This document shows positions 37,301-49,923 of a stretch of 64,000 nt of DNA, in pieces. Numbering within the stretch: the stretch's first letter is position 1; each line of letters begins with the position of its first letter. The translations under genes and the position numbers were made by a program. The notes beneath the pieces are model-generated. The model saw only the letters and a list, made by a program, of their open reading frames with translations. It ran no database searches and was not told the DNA's origin. Source of the stretch: Pyrenopolyporus hunteri (lineage: Eukaryota; Ascomycota; Sordariomycetes; Xylariales; Hypoxylaceae); NCBI GenBank assembly GCA_902806595.1, contig CADCXC010000014.1:558001-622000 (forward strand), read 5' to 3'.

Positions 37301-40133
37301 CTTGTCAGTCCACTTACCTCGACTGGCCCACTTGAAAAGATACTGTTGCAACCTACCACCTACCACCTACCTACCTACCTGGCAGCCTGGTAGGAGGTGT
37401 GTAAGTCAGCTTTTCTTCCAGCCCCCTTTTTTTCGCTAATGCGAAATCCTGCGTCTTCATTTACTGCTTTTTTAATTATTCTCAACTTCTTTTATTAGGA
37501 CCCCGTTCCTGCAGTAGGGCAATGGCCTTGTGCTACTGCCGCTGGCCTAAGCTATCTTAGAGGGGAAGAAAAATCCTTGCTCATTAATATGTCGTTACTT
37601 TTTGTGCGTGCAGGCCGTGGAAGGGGTATCCTATCTCTCTAATCATGCCGATTTTATTATTTCCAGCGACTACCCCATCCCCCTGAGAGCAACCGTGCGC
37701 CAACCATTCCTCTTCCGCAAAAGCTTGGCCCTTGGTTGCGACGGGGGGGTTAACGGAAGTTCCCTTTTTCTTGTCTCTGGTGGACACAGATTTGAAAATA
37801 CGATCGGAATTAAGGCGCTACTCTACCCTCTGTTGCAGGTGACGGTGAAGGCAGCCAATTATCAACGATGCTGTTTATCTACTGTCCACCTCATCACGGC
37901 CCCCCGCCCGCCTTGACTTGGAAGTCGATCTTTGCCTCGAGGTCTAGATCATGCATAGGTCACGCATTCGCCAGCTACTACGTCGGGCTTTCGCCAACTG
38001 TCGTGGTTACTCAGGTCGGCGACTAGACAATTTGACAACTACGAAGATCCTTTCTTGGCGACCTCATCTCTTGGCAGTCTGCAACTGACGATGCTGTGTT
38101 CACACATCCCCAAGGGAATCTGCTGCATGTCTTGGAGATCGTTCATCCGACGAGAGCTGCGAGAACCCGAAGCTTCTTTGAAAAAAGTCTCGTATGGTGG
38201 CAGACCGTATGTCATCGAAGCGGGTCCTTACAGTATATTCTTCCCCGTTAAGGCTACCCATTGCGAACCATAGGCAGGTAGGAGATATGCCGCCATCCAC
38301 CCCGTAGAGCCCGTCACCTATAGATAAATCGGGGCGGGTGTACTGTTTAACGGTGTGCAAAGTTTAGCCCGTATCCATGGCCTTGGGATGATGCCCCTTT
38401 ACACGAAAGCTCGTGATCCCGCGGCGTACAAGATGTGTTTCTCTAGGACCGTGCAATTGCCATCCCGATTCATAAAAGCCGAGACCCGTGGTAAGCCACT
38501 ATTGCCGTATTCAGCTCCCGTACCATCTATGGCTATGCCTTTCTCAGATCAGGACCCCTCAGGCACGTACGCGAATGGTCTCCGGACTATAACGAGGTCT
38601 AGTAGAAAGAGGGCGGCAAAGCTCGGCGGACCGGACGCAAGGGGAGGTTCCGCCTGTAAGGTTCCTCCCCATTCTTCGCATAATTAGGAGATATCCCAAT
38701 TCCTTACGTGGCAGTCTAGTTCCACGGGGCCTCGCTGCTTGGCCTCCGCCTCGTCCAACGGTGGACGCCATGGGTGATCTCCCATCGGGATGGATGGGTA
38801 ACTCGCACTTAGCACCTACATAGATAGGATCGCGGTGAGTACCCTACGATCTGGACCTTGTTTTTTTATCAAGATGATCGACGCTGCCCAGACGGCCCGA
38901 GTCGGCATTTGGGAAGCCAATATACCTAGATAGGTATCGTGCAATGTCGCCCTCGACACTGCTTTTCTGCAAGCGCTTCCCCAGCTGCAGACCTAGGTGT
39001 GTAAGTATATACGTAGGCATGCACGATGTAGAGGGATAGGACGAGCAAGTCTCCAACGACGAGGGTTCCGTCATCACAACCTCTCCCCCACACACAGATC
39101 CGCCCCGTGATCGCGACGTTTCGCGCGAGATCGATGTCTAGCAGTGGCAACAAACCGGCAGAACGGTTTGACGAAATACGCTAGTTGTACACGGAGATCG
39201 ATCACCTTGGCTCTACGGGGTATTGTCTCGCATCAATTCCGAGTTGTGACGGGTATATGCTCGTCATTGACTTTGTCCCGTGGGGGGAGGACAACGGTTT
39301 AGAATCCGAGATATGTCCAACGATACCATATCCCGAAGGTCCCAGAGTTGGGTGTATGCGAAATATTATTTTCTTTTCTCCGCCATGATCCTTTCGGTTA
39401 GTTCGTATCGTATCCTACGTGTCGTGCAGCTTCTCTTCTTCCTTCCCTCACGTTAATTAACCCTGATAGGTACAAGGGAGGTACAGTGGGCAGTCTTGAG
39501 CGGGGACTGGGCAAAGATGGCTGCGAAGTTCCGATAGTTCTGGTGATCGTCATTAATACGCCCACGGCGCCAAGACTGGGGGGTTTGCGTTTAGGTGCGT
39601 TTTTCTTTTCACATCACTGGTTACCATTCCATCCGCCAGCCTTACAGTTACTAGCTTCAGTGCTTCTTATTTCCCTTTCTCACTCTCTCTCGAATGATAT
39701 GACTCCTCGCAAATTAGGTACAGAGACACGAAATTTGACCACCAGCCAGTCAGAAGCTTAGATTGCGACAATTTATATAATTGGCTTTGTCAAAAGTCTA
39801 CCGTAATCTCGGGCAAATGGACTTTCTATATATTCTATCAAAATCGACCGGCGCTCACTCTAATTCCCTTCCCGTGGAGACGATTCCCGGAAGTCGCCCC
39901 GGTCTGTTCTGTAAAGCCCGATATCCCAGTCTATATGCCGAATGAGGGAGCTATATGTGAGCGACGGAAAATGCCAAGCTCGTAAGGAAAATGGTGCTCC
40001 ATCGCTGTAAATGAACATGTCTTGGCGTGCTGTGACCTCAACACTGCGCCCAGTTCAGTCACCTAGGTGATTTAGCCAATATTACCGTCGTTGGGGTTCT
40101 GAGAGTTGCAATAGACGTCATGTTCCTGATTTC
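28377..40133. other. 11.8-kb gene desert of ordinary composition
   Basis: The first 300 bp are probably 5' leader and promoter of the homeobox gene. Beyond that no domain, motif or convincing exon chain is visible on either strand. Open frames of 60-140 codons are common but isolated, and many lack an ATG. TACCTACC/GGTAGGTA repeats recur, with a GT microsatellite at 29757-29792 and CCTAA repeats at 33970-33988. The 35600-38700 part has several ATG-started frames that read somewhat like protein but match nothing I know. Confidence 0.5.
29757..29792 (+). repeat. GT-rich microsatellite
   Basis: Imperfect GT dinucleotide run with interspersed GC and AT steps (GTGTGCGTGTATG and similar). No nearby gene. 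Confidence 0.8.
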
Positions 40134-41226
40134 TTAATTTGCCCCTTTCTTCGGTTCCCCATTCGAAGCAACGGCAGAAGGAGGAGCAACGAGGGCGTCC
40201 GAGATCCGCAGCGTCACGGAGCCGTCTTCCTCGCTCCGGACCATCTCGACGGATCGTAGATCTCGGACGATCCAATCCGGCTCGGCCGCGAGCACCTGCT
40301 CGGCCGTGTGGCTCGTGACCAAACCTAGGACCTTGCATCCGGCAGCCTTACCAGCCCTAATACCAGCCGGGCTATCTTCCAGGACGAGAATCTCGGCGCT
40401 ATCATCGGCGCTGAGCCCAAGCTGTTCCCGCCCCAGATTATAACACGCCGGATCTGGTTTCCCGTTGGACACGGACTCGGCCGTCACCAGGTGCGTCGGG
40501 TGCGGCAGCTTCAGCACGTCTAGCCAACCCGTCACCAGCGGCAGGGTGCCAGAGGTCACGATGGCCCAGCGCGCGGATGCCGCAATCAGGGTGTCGAGGA
40601 GCGCCCTGGCGCCGGGGATCTCAACGGCGTCTCCGCCGTGCAGCTTTGGGAGGAGACTCTCCATGTGTTTTACATCTGGCGGTGAGAATTAGTCAATTGC
40701 ACTACAAACACCCACGAGGTGTAGGTGTAGATGTAGACGCAGGCATTGTCGCGGAGTAAAACGGCGCAAGGAGGCGTCCAGTAAGACCGCAAGGGGAAAT
40801 TATGTGTCAGGGACGAGAGACAATGGAACAAACGAAGGAGAAGGTGGAAAAGGGGCCCGGGGGCGGAGGGCGGCTTCAGCCTCCGCGACGCCCTTGAAAC
40901 AAAGCCACAGGTAAATATGGTCTAGACTCACATTCCCAATTGGCCTTCTCCGGACTGAGCACCTTGAGCATGTCTATGCTTCGCCGGCCGTGAGACGTCT
41001 GTAGGATCACCTCCGGGTCCACGCCGATCTCATTTCCGACACTACCCCGACTTAGGCCCGATTCTTTCTCTCTCCTTTTTTCAAATACCCGTTTAAGGGG
41101 TGGCGGGAAAAGAACTTACGTGTGCCAGTGCTTCACGACAGCGGCTGTCGAGTCGATGATGGTGCCATCCATGTCGAAGAGGAGCCCCTTGAAGGAGACC
41201 TCGAACGGGAGCGCGGTATAATCCAT
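40134..41226 (-). CDS. GPP1: HAD-family glycerol-3-phosphatase
   Basis: Three exons (41226-41120, 41041-40932, 40675-40134) encode 252 residues, matching the length of yeast Gpp1/Gpp2 (about 250). HAD motif I is LLFDMDGTII (nucleophile Asp and general acid Asp). The cap region has TSHGRRSIDML, close to the SHGWR signature of the family. Motif II is the VTSGT segment, motif III is the Lys in NGKPDPACY, and motif IV is VLEDSPAGIRAGKAAG. The enzyme would release glycerol from glycerol-3-phosphate, for osmotic adjustment and redox balance. 2-Deoxyglucose-6-phosphatases are close relatives, so substrate is inferred. The second intron (40676-40931) is long for this locus at 256 bp. It is divergent from NUG1, with 670 bp between start codons. 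Confidence 0.92.
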
Positions 41227-41896
41227 TATGAAATCGGAGGTTTATGTTTAGTTTTTATATGAAACTTCAAATTTTTGCTTGACGCAGAAAAGGCAGAATG
41301 AGATCCAGGTAAGATTGGTCTGTTATAATGAATGATTCAATCGTCGTCGTGAGTTATAGTAATAATGTACGATTTATATAGAATATACGAAATCGGAGTT
41401 CGCTGGATGGGATGACTTATATTTCTGGGCTTAGTAGTCGGAAGCCAGACCTGTTTAGGAAACTCCGCCTTTCGCAGTTCGGTGCCTTTTAGTTAGGAAA
41501 CTGAAGCTATCGTGAGGCTATAGTAGTAGGCACTGTCTTACGTCATCACGAGCGGCCCTTACGATCATAAACTAAATTTCCCTCAGAAAAATAGAAGTAA
41601 AAAACGCTCATTAATGTATAGCATAACGAGGCCTAAAGCACCACTAAAGAGCTTCCGGTTTTAAGGGTCCTCTTTTCCGATGGATGAAAGTGCCTTATCG
41701 GTAAAGCGGGGTTGGCCAATCGGGCGAGTCTGGTGGGGGTCCAAAGTGATAAAATTGAGCGGTGGCTGGTGGCAGAAATCCTTATCGGCTTTTTTTCTAC
41801 ACCAGATTTTAAACTTTTTGTGCTGATAAACTCGAAGAAACATTTCTATCTGTACAATCTTCTACGCGTACAGTTGCCAGGCACAGCAAGTAGAAA
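41227..41896. promoter_or_regulatory. divergent promoter region, phosphatase / NUG1
   Basis: A 670-bp stretch between the two start codons, which point outward. It must hold both promoters. No strong TATA box is seen near NUG1. TATAGAATATACG near 41376-41390 could serve the phosphatase on the reverse strand. No stress-response element stands out. Confidence 0.5.
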
Positions 41897-43650
41897 ATGG
41901 CCAATCACATCACAAAGCCCAAGAGTACGTACATCCTATTTCCATATTCCATTTATTACCCAGATATGCGCGAGAGATGCATCAACTAACCTATTCTCCA
42001 GAGGCCAAGTCAAAGCGGACGCCCGTCCGCTTACGGCACAAGATCGAGAAAGCCTCGGCCGCGAAGCAGCGCAAGGCTAGGAAAGAAGCCAAGAAGAACC
42101 CTCAATGGAAATCGAAGCTAAAGAAGGACCCCGGCATCCCCAACTTGTTCCCCTACAAAGAGAAGATCCTCCACGAGATCGAAGAGGGCCGACGGAGGAA
42201 ACAGGAGGAGCAGCAACGGCGGAGAGAGCTAGCCAAAGCCGCGAAGACGGGTTCTACGAATGAGGACGAGAATGATGAGACGGCTATGGATGGCGCCGAG
42301 GGAGAAGACTTCGACGGATTTGCAGATGACCGCGACGATGCGATGGACGAGGACGACGTAGATGACGGCTCGAACCCCATGGCCGCGCTTCTCGCGAGCG
42401 CAAGAGCTGCGGCTGAGAAGTACGATCGCGAACTGCAAAGCGGAGACGAAATGGACGAAGATGAATCGTCAGATGACGACGATGACTTCGACGAGGGAGG
42501 CGCCGAATTGCGCGCCCAGGCCTCGTCGCGCAAAGCCCACGACAAGGTCTTCAAACAAGTCGTCGACCAAGCCGACGTCGTGCTGTACGTTCTCGACGCC
42601 CGAGACCCCGAGGGAACGCGATCGCGGGAGGTCGAGCGCATGGTCATGGCCGCGGCGAGCGGCGGCAAGCGGTTGATGCTCGTGCTCAACAAGATCGACC
42701 TGGTGCCGCCTCACGTGCTGAAAGACTGGCTCGTCTACCTGCGGCGGTACTTCCCCACGCTTCCCCTGCGCGCCTCGGGCTCCGCGCCCAACGCGCAGAC
42801 CTTCAACCACCGCGACCTCACGGTGCAGAGCACGTCCGCCACGCTCTTCAAGTCCCTCAAGTCCTTCGCCGCGTCCAAGCAGCTCAAGCGCGCCATCTCC
42901 GTCGGCGTCATCGGGTACCCCAACGTCGGCAAGTCGTCCGTCATCAACGCGCTGCTCTCGCGGCTCGGCGGCCGCGGCGCCGCCGCGTGTCCCGCGGGCG
43001 CCGAGGCGGGCGTCACCACGAGCATCCGCGCCGTCAAGATCGACAGCAAACTGACGCTGCTGGATTCCCCCGGCATCGTGTTCCCCTCCTCCCCCTCCTC
43101 CTCGAGCGAATCTTCGTCGAGCAAGAGCAAGAAGAAGGACGCGGAGGCTCAGCACGCCCACCTCGTCCTGCTCAACGCCGTCCCGCCAAAGCAGATCGAC
43201 GACCCGGTCCCCGCCGTCGCGCTGCTGCTCCGCCGGCTCGGCGCCAGCCCCGAGCTGCTCCAGAAGCTCATGGACGTGTATGACCTCCCGCCGCTCATGA
43301 CGTCCGCCGACGGCGACCCGACGACCGACTTCCTGGTCCAGGTCGCGCGCAAGCGCGGCCGCCTGGGCAGGGGCGGGGTCCCGAACCTGGCGGCCGCGGC
43401 GATGACGGTGGTCACGGACTGGAGGGATGGCAGGATCCAGGGCTGGGTCGATGCGCCGGTGTTGCCGGTTGCGGTGGAGATGGATGGGAAGGGGAAGGGG
43501 GTGGGGGTTGGCGTGGGAGAGGAGCCGGGTGCGATGCCGGATCAGAAGGAGATTGTTACGGAGTGGGCGAAGGAGTTCAAGCTTGAGGGCTTGTGGGGCG
43601 ATGATGGAGGTGATGAGGGGAAGGGGAAGGGGGATGAGATGGTGATGTGA
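41897..43650 (+). CDS. NUG1: nuclear GTPase of 60S ribosome assembly
   Basis: Two exons (41897-41924 and 42002-43650) encode 558 residues. The tiny first exon gives MANHITKPKK and splices into AKSKRTPVRLRHKIEKA, the basic nucleolar N-terminus of the Nug1/nucleostemin (GNL3) family. A charged coiled-coil segment (about 60-90) and an acidic stretch rich in Asp/Glu (about 95-175) follow. The GTPase is circularly permuted, as in the YlqF/MMR1-HSR1 group: DARDP and G4 NKID (239-242) come before the P-loop GYPNVGKS (314-321) and DSPG (364-367). Nug1 acts in the nucleolus and nucleoplasm on pre-60S particles and is needed for their export. The C-terminal half is strikingly GC-rich, with a Gly/Lys run near the end. 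An unspliced reading that starts at the internal ATG 41977 would give a wrong N-terminus. Confidence 0.95.
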
Positions 43651-46600
43651 GAGACAGGGTCGCGCCGGGGTGGTAATGCTGTTTACCTCAGGTAAAGGAG
43701 AGGAGCCGAGTCGTTGCTGTTGCGGCTCCGCTTAGTGGATATGAATGTGACTTCAGGTCCGGAGTTAGGGGGCTGGGAAAACGGGTTCCGTTACGAACGT
43801 CGCTTGATGCATAGGGACTTATAGTATTGGTCTCTTACGTACCTAGGTGCCTACCACTTAACTGAGGTAGATACCTACTTTAGAGATGGTTATGCCGAGT
43901 AAATATACCAACCACGTCTATGTCTCGTATCTTCTTGATATTAATCTACGTGAGGCGGTGAAGTCCAAAGGTACCTAGATTATCTTGTGGGTATGAATCT
44001 AGGTGACCTCTGTGTAAAGGTGAGGTGCCTAGTGGATGCGTTATGGGCTTTTTCACATCTCTAGAGTTCCCGCCAGAAGGGAGCCAGACCAGTTTCCATC
44101 TAGGCGGGTATACGAATTACGACTACTAGATACCTAAATATGAGAAATAGTTCTACATGGGCTCGTTTCTCTGGTGAGTTAACTCATGTTTTGATTTCTA
44201 GTGCCATACATCGTCTCTTGAGAATTTACGAAATTATATCGCTGGAAGAGTAAGAGTCGGGTACTACCTAACGACCTTAAGGACCTCGATACCTAAGGTT
44301 TCGTTTAATGTTGAACGGAGGACTTCGGTTCTTAGGACATAAGTGACGATGATTGGGGGAGGGTATGCTCGCTGGATGTTGTTAACCCAGGCTTTATATG
44401 TACTAGGTAGGTAGGTACGTGTGATAATGATGGGATTATCAACTCTTATTTCCTACCAGTTGGACAGTATTGTTACGGTTATCTAACAGAGTTGCTCTCA
44501 TGTGCCAACCTACCTATTCATCTTCGGGCTGGGAGTTTTCTGGGTTCAATATGAACTCGGATTCGGTGTACCATCAGCTTCGTCACGGACGGGCCGTAGT
44601 TACCATACGCCTCTGAAAGGTCACGTTTAAGATATGAATACAGGTTAGGAATTAAATGATTCTAGCCGTTTTGAAGATGGAAACCTGCCGTTTATTATGA
44701 GCCTGTGTTAGGAATGTAGTCGTGCGTGCTTTGTAAGGCCTCGGTGGGATGGTTTAGGCGCATGGTCCGATCTCCTTGTCTCTCTATCTACTCTTGTTTC
44801 TACTCTAGAGAGCGTGAGGGAATGATAGTTCGCGTTCCAATTGCCTTAACATGATAACAACACTGTTATGTACCTATATACCTAGATACCTAGGTGTTCG
44901 GTCGGTCCTCGTTCCTCAGGTAGGCTGGAGGAAAGGACCCTGCTACTACTCAAGGAATCCGATCTGTTGGCAGGAGAAATGTGATGAGAAATGAACTCCG
45001 TGGAGAACCTCGGTTTAGATACCTGCTCATAACTAGGTCTATACTATCTAGAAAGTAACCGTAGCTGGTAGTCAGTTATCCATGCCGCAGTTTCTAGATC
45101 TTAGTCGTGTTAGTCTATCCAAATGGACATAGCATGATCATATTTCCTTTCACTTCCGGAGAGTGTGGTATTACAAGTAGTGAGCTATCTAAACAGGGAC
45201 ATAATGTATAGGAGTGCGTATGCCCTCAAACCTCAGTTAATCTAGAATTGGGGGTTGCCTTGCTTAGGGCTACGTGAAGTCCATGATCACCGATCTGATC
45301 CCCGAATGAATCCCCTTTTGGCTATAGTTTAGAGACAGACGGTGTTGAGTATTGCACCTAGTTCCGGGATCGACTCGACTCGGTATGGTTAGAGAGGCTT
45401 AATGATTGCGTGTCGATATATCTAAACCATTCACCTGTCACGACTATTCCTTCTTATTGGATGAACCCACCCTGACTGGCTTAAGCTATATTCGAGGTGC
45501 GGCCTACCACAGTGGCTAACCCTGTATTCCGGTTTATCGTCCTTGTTTCTTTAGGGTGTCGCCGACTCTTAGGTATGAGTATCTAGTGGCGTGTCCTGAA
45601 GTCGCCGAGGCGTTATCTGGGGGACTGAGACTCACATCTTCGTGTAGCTATAGATGCCCAATTAGGACTTCCTAGTACTAGAGTGTCTCAGTTGATTGGT
45701 TACGGTGACTGAATCTACCGAACTACTTTATTACGTGAGCTACGGAAGACTAGGGGCTAGACTCCTTTTAACATAGCAACGCTAATGATAATCTAAGGGG
45801 TATACGTCAACCTTTAAGAGAGACTTCACCTGGTGCTAGATGCTTTTGTCTTCCAGGGATCGACGGTATGTCATAGCCATAGAGTAACCAGAGAGGGATA
45901 TAACTGTAAAGTTTCGCCACCTTCTATAGAGCCTATTACTAGTTGTAGCTCTCATAGGTCATATGCTAACTCCAGGGGCGATCGAGCTTTTTCATTGGGT
46001 AACGTCTCATGCTCACTGAGCCATAGCATTGGCTAGAACCTCTGTAAGATACAGCAACTATATAACGGCAGATATACAGTGTCTAACTCCTACCCACGCT
46101 ATTCTATTATTCCCCAGAGAGGAAAGAGCATGGGTTATGTCCAGATTATTCGCGAAATAAGTTGCTCACGCGCCCTTCTTATATCCTATTTTGTAAGGTA
46201 GGCCCAAACAGCTCTAGTTCTCGCATTCGTACCTCTCATAATCCGGCATCTCCTTAATATCAGCTTTACTCATTTCTACTCTAGCCACTCTATATATGGA
46301 AGTTGTATTATAGAGGCGATGTTGCTTTCCCCCGGCCGAGTCGCCCTAAACAGTATTATCCATCGAAAAAGGAGGCGCCCATGGAGTCCTGGATATCAAA
46401 ACAAGGGAGACTACCGGGATTAACCGAAATATCAGGAGCGAAGCCCACAAACAACTCGGGACCTCTACGATAACGAGGTCGCGCATCTCCCACTGCTCCG
46501 TTCGTACCGCCACAACTACTACGAATAGCCGTTCTCTCGCCGCCAAGAAAGACAAGACAAGACCGATTGCGCGTATATATGTATTTGAATAGCCTTTCGG

Positions 46601-47028
46601 CCGCGTCCTATCTTGGAAGCTAGGAGAGTTAAACCAGGTCCGGGCTATTACCACGAACCATCGAGCGTCCCGCCACGCTGGTCCGGGCTCCCACGTGTCG
46701 GGCCAACAGTCTGATTCGTCCATCCTCGACTGGGTTTCCGCGTTTCCAGCTCCATCGTAATAAGTCGATCCCCTTCGTAAAGACCCTGTCTGCGTCGTGA
46801 CGGCCCCCAAACCCTTCTTCTTCTTCTCCCCTGCCCTGTCTTCACACATACACACACGCGCGCACACATATATATCACATACATGGTACATACCCCGGCC
46901 AACCCGTACGTGTATAAGAAGGGAAATAACGAAGAAGACGACGAGAAGGAAAGGAAAAAGGGGAAGAAGGGTAGGAAGAGGCGGTGAAACCGAACGCTCG
47001 GGCTTCCCATCCGTCGTAATCTTGGTAT

Positions 47029-47083
47029 CCAATCCCAATCCCAATCCCAATCCCAATCCCAATCCCAATCCCAATCCCAATCC
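47029..47083 (+). repeat. AATCCC hexanucleotide tandem repeat
   Basis: Eight perfect AATCCC units plus a partial one (47031-47083), preceded by TCC. It reads as Asn-Pro on one strand and Gly-Leu or Trp-Asp on the other. It is not the telomere repeat CCCTAA. Confidence 0.95.
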
Positions 47084-48316
47084 AACCGCAACGCGATCAA
47101 CCCACGTGGACCGAACCGAATAATCCCCACCGCGCGCGCGTACGCACATACCGAGCGCAGATCGGAGTAAGGTGACTGATCGCATGTATATAGTGTATGT
47201 GTTGCTGCATGGGTTCGGGAACAGCTGGGGTTTTCTCAGCTTAAACGGTAGGCTGTGGTTTCGTAACTATATCCCAACCTAACCTAACTCATTTATCTAC
47301 CACATCCATACATACATGGTAGTCTAGGAGGTTGGATGTATTTGTCACTACTTATGGGTACCGTCGCCCTGGGTTTATCTAGCAAGAAACGGGCCGTTCG
47401 GAACCGTTATTTTTATTCCCCTTCGTTTCCTAACATACGTACGTACGTACCTGGGCACGTACATATTAGACATAGCCACCTGGTCTCCGTAGAGTCCGAG
47501 GTCCTTGAACTGCAGGTGATGCAGGTAAGATACCAATACCAAGCCGTTTACAGTAGGCAGGTAAGTAGGTAGATAGGCAAATATTATATCGTATCGTACG
47601 CGCATATACGGGGGATATGTATGTAGGTACGCACTCCTTCGACTCGTAAATCTTGGCTACGTAATTTGTATATACATACTTCATATCTAACGTACGTTAT
47701 ATGTTAGTATACATGTATGTATGTTTGTAGTCGTACCCATGCGAACGATCGAGGGATTATAATATGTATTCTACCTACCTACCACACCGGAGCAGCAAGG
47801 ATCCCGATCCACCATCGCGGACTCGGGACCTGCGCGAAGGGGAGGAGGAGGGGGAGGGACACAGAGAGAGCAAAGGCGCGCCTTTCGGGGGGGATGTTTC
47901 ATCTTCTCTTATTCTTATTCTTATTTTTACTTTCGTTCTTAATTTTTATTTATTTATTTTTAATTTTTTTAACCTTTAGAAATTAAATTAAAATTAAGAT
48001 TAAAATTAAAACTGCTACCCATCTACATACATCCGTACTACTACGACTTCCAAATACGGAACACGAAAAGCAAGGTAAGCAAAGGCGAAGGCGAAAACCC
48101 CAAAGGGGAAAACCTTCCCGTCCTGCTTAGCCCGCCGAGCGAAGGGGGGAGCCAGAAGGGCTAGAATCGAAAACCTAAAAGAGGCGAGAGGTGGCAACAC
48201 CATGTAAGCAGGCGGGCAAGGTTTGGTTGGTATGTATGTATGTTATGTGGGTAGGATGTGTGCGTGTAGTATCTGGGGGGGTGTGAAGTAATTAGTACCT
48301 ACATACATTTCATATA

Positions 48317-48363
48317 CGTCCGTCCGTCCATCCATCCATCCAGCCACCCAGCCACCCATCCAT
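48317..48363 (+). repeat. CCGT/CCAT/CCAG tetranucleotide microsatellite
   Basis: Units change along the run from CGTC to CATC to CAGC-CACC, an interrupted tetranucleotide array that has diverged in blocks. Confidence 0.85.
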
Positions 48364-49494
48364 ATTAATAGCATGGAGAGGTATGTATATGATATGAGAA
48401 GCACGAGTGAGTGTACTGTATGTGGCGAGCTGGTAGGTCGACCGGTCGGCAAGGCGTGGGAACTCCGCACGGGGTACCCTATCATTGGTAATGGTAGGGC
48501 TGAGTCAGATCTCCGCGCCGCTGGATGGATGGTGTGGTATTATAGCTATTATGTACCTACGTATGTGTGTAAGTCTGTATGTACGGAATACCTACATATG
48601 TACGTATGTTATATGTATGTATGTCTGTGTGAAGGATGCGTGTATGTAGTATGTATGTAGGGTGTTATGCCTGGTGTTCTGCTTCGTATGGTTCCCCCTC
48701 CTTTCCCCGTTCCGTGGGAATTGCGTGGCCGTAGCCTGCCTCCCTACTACGTATGTACCTACATACATATATGCATACATGCTTACCTATAATGCCCGCC
48801 GTATTATTGCAGTTGTTATTGCTCTGTTCCCGTCCCGTTGGATCCGAACGTCTGGAACGTAGGGGTAGATAGAGGGTAGGTTGGCTAATTATGTATGTAC
48901 ATAGGGTAGTTAGGTATCTGAGTAAGTATGAATCTATGTAACTGACATACATATACGACCTGCTTGAACGTTAGGATATAATACGCCCTAATTACGTGCA
49001 ATATACATATACTTCTATACATAATAATAATAGGGGATACCTTACATACCTACCTATATACATACGCGCGCGAAGCACGTTATGTACGTGGTATATGGGG
49101 GAGCCTGGTCTGGAACGATCTATCCGCTGATTAATGATTATGTACGGCGCCAAAGGGATCAAAAAGCTTCCTGTCTAGTACCTACCTAGGTACGCAGGAT
49201 TTGACGTCGGGTGGTAATGAGTATTGAGAGCATCGAATATGTTAGGTAGTATAAGCTATGTTACGGCTGAGACGCTCCAGGGGTCCAACCGCGCCTCGTT
49301 CGTTCTGGGCGTTGGTCCCGTGTTTGAATGAAGATCGTCGTCTTTCTACGTAAGGGATATCGTGTTCACCATCCGCATGATAGATATTTCGTTCCTCTCC
49401 CAACAAGCATACAGATATATGGCTGATCCGTGAACTCTTGCCTAACGCTTAATAACGACCGCTTGTGATACGCCCTCTACCGATCCAGAAGAGC

Positions 49495-49923
49495 CTATGA
49501 CAAACTCATAGAGTCCCCGAGTTGGATGGCAATTCCAGTTCCAAACGAGTATTGACTTGTATTACCATGCTGCGCTTTGATGCTTTGCCTTCCGCGCGCA
49601 ACTCCGCCTAGACTAAAATAAAAGGTAACGGGCTCTCTCTTCCTCCTGGAAGAAGACCCAAGTTCGATACAAGAAATCCCGGTATCCCTCTGATAATGCA
49701 AAATTCGACCCTCCTGAATCCCGCGTGCAAAATATTCGTGGAGAGTTGACAGACAGCCACACCCGAACTCAATCAATGAGCAAGAGTCTAACCGCCCCTG
49801 ATCGAATAAATCCGTTCGATCTGATATTGTGTAGGCAACCCAAGCCCGAGCGAAAGTCAAATTACTCAAGAGCCGCGGCGAAACAGAGTGAACTCCTCCA
49901 ATGCGTACTTGACAGATAAGCAT
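49495..49923 (-). CDS. weak candidate ORF, unknown
   Basis: From the ATG at 49923 the frame gives 142 residues with mixed composition and no low-complexity bias. No domain, signal peptide or splice partner is recognised, and no promoter signal is evident. It is listed because it is the most protein-like frame in this desert; chance is the likelier explanation. Confidence 0.15.
   Translation of the reverse strand: MLICQVRIGGVHSVSPRLLSNLTFARAWVAYTISDRTDLFDQGRLDSCSLIEFGCGCLSTLHEYFARGIQEGRILHYQRDTGISCIELGSSSRRKREPVTFYFSLGGVARGRQSIKAQHGNTSQYSFGTGIAIQLGDSMSLS

Noticed and set aside
41977..42001. NUG1 start at the internal ATG 41977
   Set aside because: Splicing from 41897-41924 restores the conserved basic N-terminus; the internal ATG lies in the intron.
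46346..47185. 279-codon minus-strand gene
   Set aside because: It is open only through the AATCCC repeat, shows Gly-Leu dipeptides, and has no domain.
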